A DNA stretch of 33,971 nt from NCBI RefSeq assembly GCF_902806315.1, contig NZ_CADCWD010000001.1, forward strand, positions 1-33,971. Direction: 5' to 3'. Under the pieces are notes generated by a model that was given only the letters and a program-made list of their open reading frames with translations, was not told where the DNA came from and searched no databases. This document shows, in pieces, positions 32,097 through 33,971 of the stretch. This stretch comes from an uncultured Sphingosinicella sp. (lineage in GTDB: Bacteria > Pseudomonadota > Alphaproteobacteria > Sphingomonadales > Sphingomonadaceae). Every line of letters begins with the position of its first letter. Within the stretch, counting starts at the first letter, position 1. A program made the translations under genes and the position numbers.

Positions 32097-33413
32097 TCAG
32101 TGCGGGCGCGACGGCCTGCCGATCCCATGCCAGTGGAGACCTGCATTCTCCACGTCTTCGACCGGATAGACGTTTCTCAGATCCACAAGGATCGGCTGCG
32201 CCATCGATCGAGCCAGGCGCCGCAGATCGAGCGCTCGCAAAACGTCCCATTCGGTGACCAGCACAACGGCATCTGCGCCTTCGGCCGCTTCGTAGGGATC
32301 GTCATAATAGTCTACGCTGGCCATCATCGCGCGCGCCTGCTCGATGCCTTCAGGATCATAGCCGCGCACGGTCGCTCCGGCATCTTGCAGAGCCTGCACG
32401 ATGCTCAGCGAGGGTGCGTCGCGCATGTCGTCCGTGTTCGGCTTGAAGGTCAGGCCTAGTAGCGCGACCGTTTTGCCGCGGGCTTCGCCGCCGAGCGCCT
32501 GTATCACCTTGCGGCCCATGGCCCGCTTTCGAAGATCGTTTACCTTGACCACGGACTCCACGATCCGGAGCGGGGCCTGGTGATCTTCGGCGGTCTTCAG
32601 CAGCGCGATCGTGTCCTTGGGGAAGCACGACCCGCCATAACCCGGCCCGGCGTGAAGGAACTTCGAACCGATCCGGTTGTCTAGGCCAATCCCACGCGCG
32701 ACATCCTGCACGTCCGCGCCGACGGCCTCGCACAGATCCGCGATCTCGTTGATGAAAGTAATCTTGGTGGCGAGGAATGCGTTCGCCGCATATTTGATCA
32801 GCTCTGCCGTGCGCCGGCTGGTGATCACCAGCGGCGACTTGTTGAGATAAAGGGGACGGTAAACCTCCCGCATCATCTCCGCGGCCTGCGGATCGTCGGT
32901 CCCGACCACGATCCGGTCGGGCCGCTTGAAATCCTCGATCGCCGCACCCTCACGGAGAAACTCCGGATTGGACACGACCCAGGCCTGCGCCTGCGGCGCC
33001 GTCTCCCGGATGATCCGCTCCACCTCGTCGCCCGTGCCTACCGGCACCGTCGATTTGGTAACCACTACCGCCGGCTTCTTCAGCGCGCGCGCAATCTCCT
33101 CGGTTGCTCCAAAGACATAACTGAGGTCAGCATGCCCATCGCCACGCCGGGAAGGAGTTCCAACGGCGATAAAAATCGCATCGGCATCCGAGACGGCTTG
33201 CGCGAGGTTCGTGGTGAAGGTGAGCCTTCCTCCGCGGACGTTGCGTTCGACGAGCTGATCGAGCCCCGGCTCGAAGATGGGCATCACGCCGCGCTCCAGC
33301 GCCTCGATCTTCGACACGTCCTTGTCGACGCAGGTGACATGATGGCCGAAGTCCGAGAAGCAGGCTCCGGAAACCAGCCCGACATAGCCGGTTCCGATCA
33401 TCGCAATGCGCAT
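32097..33413 (-). CDS. ugd: UDP-glucose 6-dehydrogenase
   Basis: A 438-residue NAD-dependent enzyme that oxidises UDP-glucose to UDP-glucuronate in the cytoplasm. The N-terminal GTGYVGLVSGACF is the NAD-binding loop; KSTVPVGTG, NPEFLREGAA and the catalytic Cys263 in YGGSCFPKD are all present, with LLGLTFKPNTDDMRDAPS in the C-terminal domain. AGGA lies seven bases before the ATG. Sphingomonad glycosphingolipids carry glucuronic acid on ceramide, so this enzyme is a likely supplier for that head group, and also for exopolysaccharide such as gellan-type polymers. It precedes the SOD gene. Confidence 0.96.
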   Translation of the reverse strand: MRIAMIGTGYVGLVSGACFSDFGHHVTCVDKDVSKIEALERGVMPIFEPGLDQLVERNVRGGRLTFTTNLAQAVSDADAIFIAVGTPSRRGDGHADLSYVFGATEEIARALKKPAVVVTKSTVPVGTGDEVERIIRETAPQAQAWVVSNPEFLREGAAIEDFKRPDRIVVGTDDPQAAEMMREVYRPLYLNKSPLVITSRRTAELIKYAANAFLATKITFINEIADLCEAVGADVQDVARGIGLDNRIGSKFLHAGPGYGGSCFPKDTIALLKTAEDHQAPLRIVESVVKVNDLRKRAMGRKVIQALGGEARGKTVALLGLTFKPNTDDMRDAPSLSIVQALQDAGATVRGYDPEGIEQARAMMASVDYYDDPYEAAEGADAVVLVTEWDVLRALDLRRLARSMAQPILVDLRNVYPVEDVENAGLHWHGIGRPSRPH

Positions 33414-33447
33414 GGCAAAATCCTGGAGAGGAAAAGCGGAGCTCGCT

Positions 33448-33472
33448 TATCAAAGCTCCTTGGCGCTTGATA
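33448..33472 (-). promoter_or_regulatory. Inverted repeat upstream of ugd
   Basis: TATCAA (33448-33453) and TTGATA (33467-33472) form an inverted repeat with a 13-base spacer, about 35 to 60 bp upstream of the ugd start. It could be an operator for ugd regulation. No clear promoter hexamers can be placed beside it. Confidence 0.35.
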
Positions 33473-33519
33473 GAGCCAAGTGCAGCGGGCCCAAGCAGCC
33501 GTCAGTTGTGGATGGTGCA

Positions 33520-33558
33520 AAGGAAAGGAGCCGGCCCTCGCGGACCGACTCCTTCCTT
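33520..33558 (-). terminator. Second hairpin downstream of the OmpA-like gene
   Basis: AAGGAG and CTCCTT, with neighbouring CGG/CCG and outer AAAGGA/CCTTT pairings, form a long imperfect stem. A CTTTTTC run follows on the plus strand and a shorter TTTCCTTTG run on the minus strand. With the hairpin at 33569-33593 it probably ends OmpA-family transcription and separates it from ugd. Confidence 0.55.
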
Positions 33559-33568
33559 TTTCTTGAAC

Positions 33569-33593
33569 CCGGTCAAAGTAAAACTTTGACCGG
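33569..33593 (-). terminator. Perfect hairpin directly after the OmpA-like gene
   Basis: CCGGTCAAAGT and ACTTTGACCGG form a perfect 11-bp stem with a three-base loop, six bases past the stop codon at 33600. There is no T-run directly after it, so it may stabilise the mRNA 3' end, with termination completed by the next hairpin. Confidence 0.65.
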
Positions 33594-33599
33594 ATCTCC

Positions 33600-33971
33600 T
33601 TACATGCCCGCACCCGGACCGAAGGTGATTTCCACGCGCCGGTTCTGCGGCTCGCGGACACCGTCGGCGGTTTCGACCAGCGGACGGCTCTCACCGAACG
33701 CTTCGGTCGCCAGGGCGCCTTCAGGCACGCCGCGGCCGGCAAGGTAGGACCGCACAGAGTCGGCACGACGCTGCGAGAGACCCACGTTGTACTGCGCCGA
33801 ACCCGAACGATCCGCGTGACCTGCGAGCACGACCTGCGCCGAACCGGTCTGCTGGTAGGCAGCGGCGGCGTTGTCGAGGATCGCGGCAGCCTGCGGCGTG
33901 ATGTCCGAACGATCCCAATCGAAGAACACGATGAAGGGACCTTGGACCACCGGCGGCGGAGGCGGCGGAGG
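33600..33971 (-). CDS. OmpA-family outer-membrane protein, C-terminal part (5' end outside window)
   Basis: The visible 123 residues begin in a polyproline linker that reaches the window edge, so the N-terminal part lies beyond it. They then form a complete OmpA-like peptidoglycan-binding domain: FIVFFDWDRSDITPQAA, the VVLAGHADRSGSAQYNVGLSQRRA core with its diaminopimelate-binding Asp and Arg, and the closing NRRVEITFG. Such proteins anchor the outer membrane to peptidoglycan. A proline-rich linker before this domain is typical of alphaproteobacterial OmpA proteins with a beta-barrel in front. Two hairpins follow the stop. Confidence 0.92.
   Translation of the reverse strand, partial: PPPPPPPVVQGPFIVFFDWDRSDITPQAAAILDNAAAAYQQTGSAQVVLAGHADRSGSAQYNVGLSQRRADSVRSYLAGRGVPEGALATEAFGESRPLVETADGVREPQNRRVEITFGPGAGM

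Overview
The window reads as a high-GC chromosome segment from a sphingomonad (Alphaproteobacteria, Sphingomonadales). The strongest clue is a 421-residue serine palmitoyltransferase that closely resembles, from memory, the soluble Sphingomonas enzyme. It is coupled to its own acyl carrier protein. The housekeeping genes (purS/purQ, xthA, phaZ, Bax inhibitor-1, ugd, OmpA-type protein) fit that assignment. There is no phage, integrase, insertion sequence or CRISPR array.

Layout. A tRNA-Ser(CGA) and a small unknown gene open the window (32-408). A sphingolipid block follows (803-11629): ACP, spt and a hybrid histidine kinase on the plus strand; then, on the minus strand, a DUF2141 periplasmic protein, a diacylglycerol/ceramide-kinase-like enzyme and a nucleotidyltransferase-like protein; then, plus strand, lptF, lptG, a polysaccharide-type flippase and a fatty-acid-hydroxylase family membrane protein. 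Sphingomonads are known to carry glycosphingolipids in place of LPS, so I infer that this block makes, decorates and exports an outer-membrane sphingolipid. ugd, near the right edge, would supply UDP-glucuronate for the head group. A 391-residue GNAT-fold protein (16627-17802) is a possible ceramide synthase.

Directly after the hydroxylase lies the most unusual feature: a YcaO gene overlapping a TfuA gene, followed 30 bp later by a 116-residue Cys-free protein whose C-terminus carries three copies of an M-x-A-P-x-x-x-A-N-I motif. This is the layout of a thioamidated RiPP pathway with a multi-core precursor, and I do not recognise the family. A convergent OmpR-type-DNA-binding/TPR regulator (13911-15518) ends 11 bp away, and a 37-residue secreted-type peptide is divergent from that regulator.

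From 15.9 to 25 kb there are GNAT proteins, a lipoprotein, a DUF2239 operon with a strong promoter and twin CCCGGG operators, xthA, an IscA-type Fe-S protein, purS-purQ, tRNA-Val(UAC), a MarR-like regulator, phaZ and an ABC exporter.

An 817-bp gene-free stretch (26283-27099) holds terminators, tandem hairpins, a direct repeat and two DnaA-box-like sites. The right end carries Bax inhibitor-1, thpR, a fructosamine kinase and a tyrosine phosphatase in one overlapping pair, an MFS transporter, a Cu/Zn superoxide dismutase lipoprotein, ugd, and the 3' part of an OmpA-family gene cut by the window edge.
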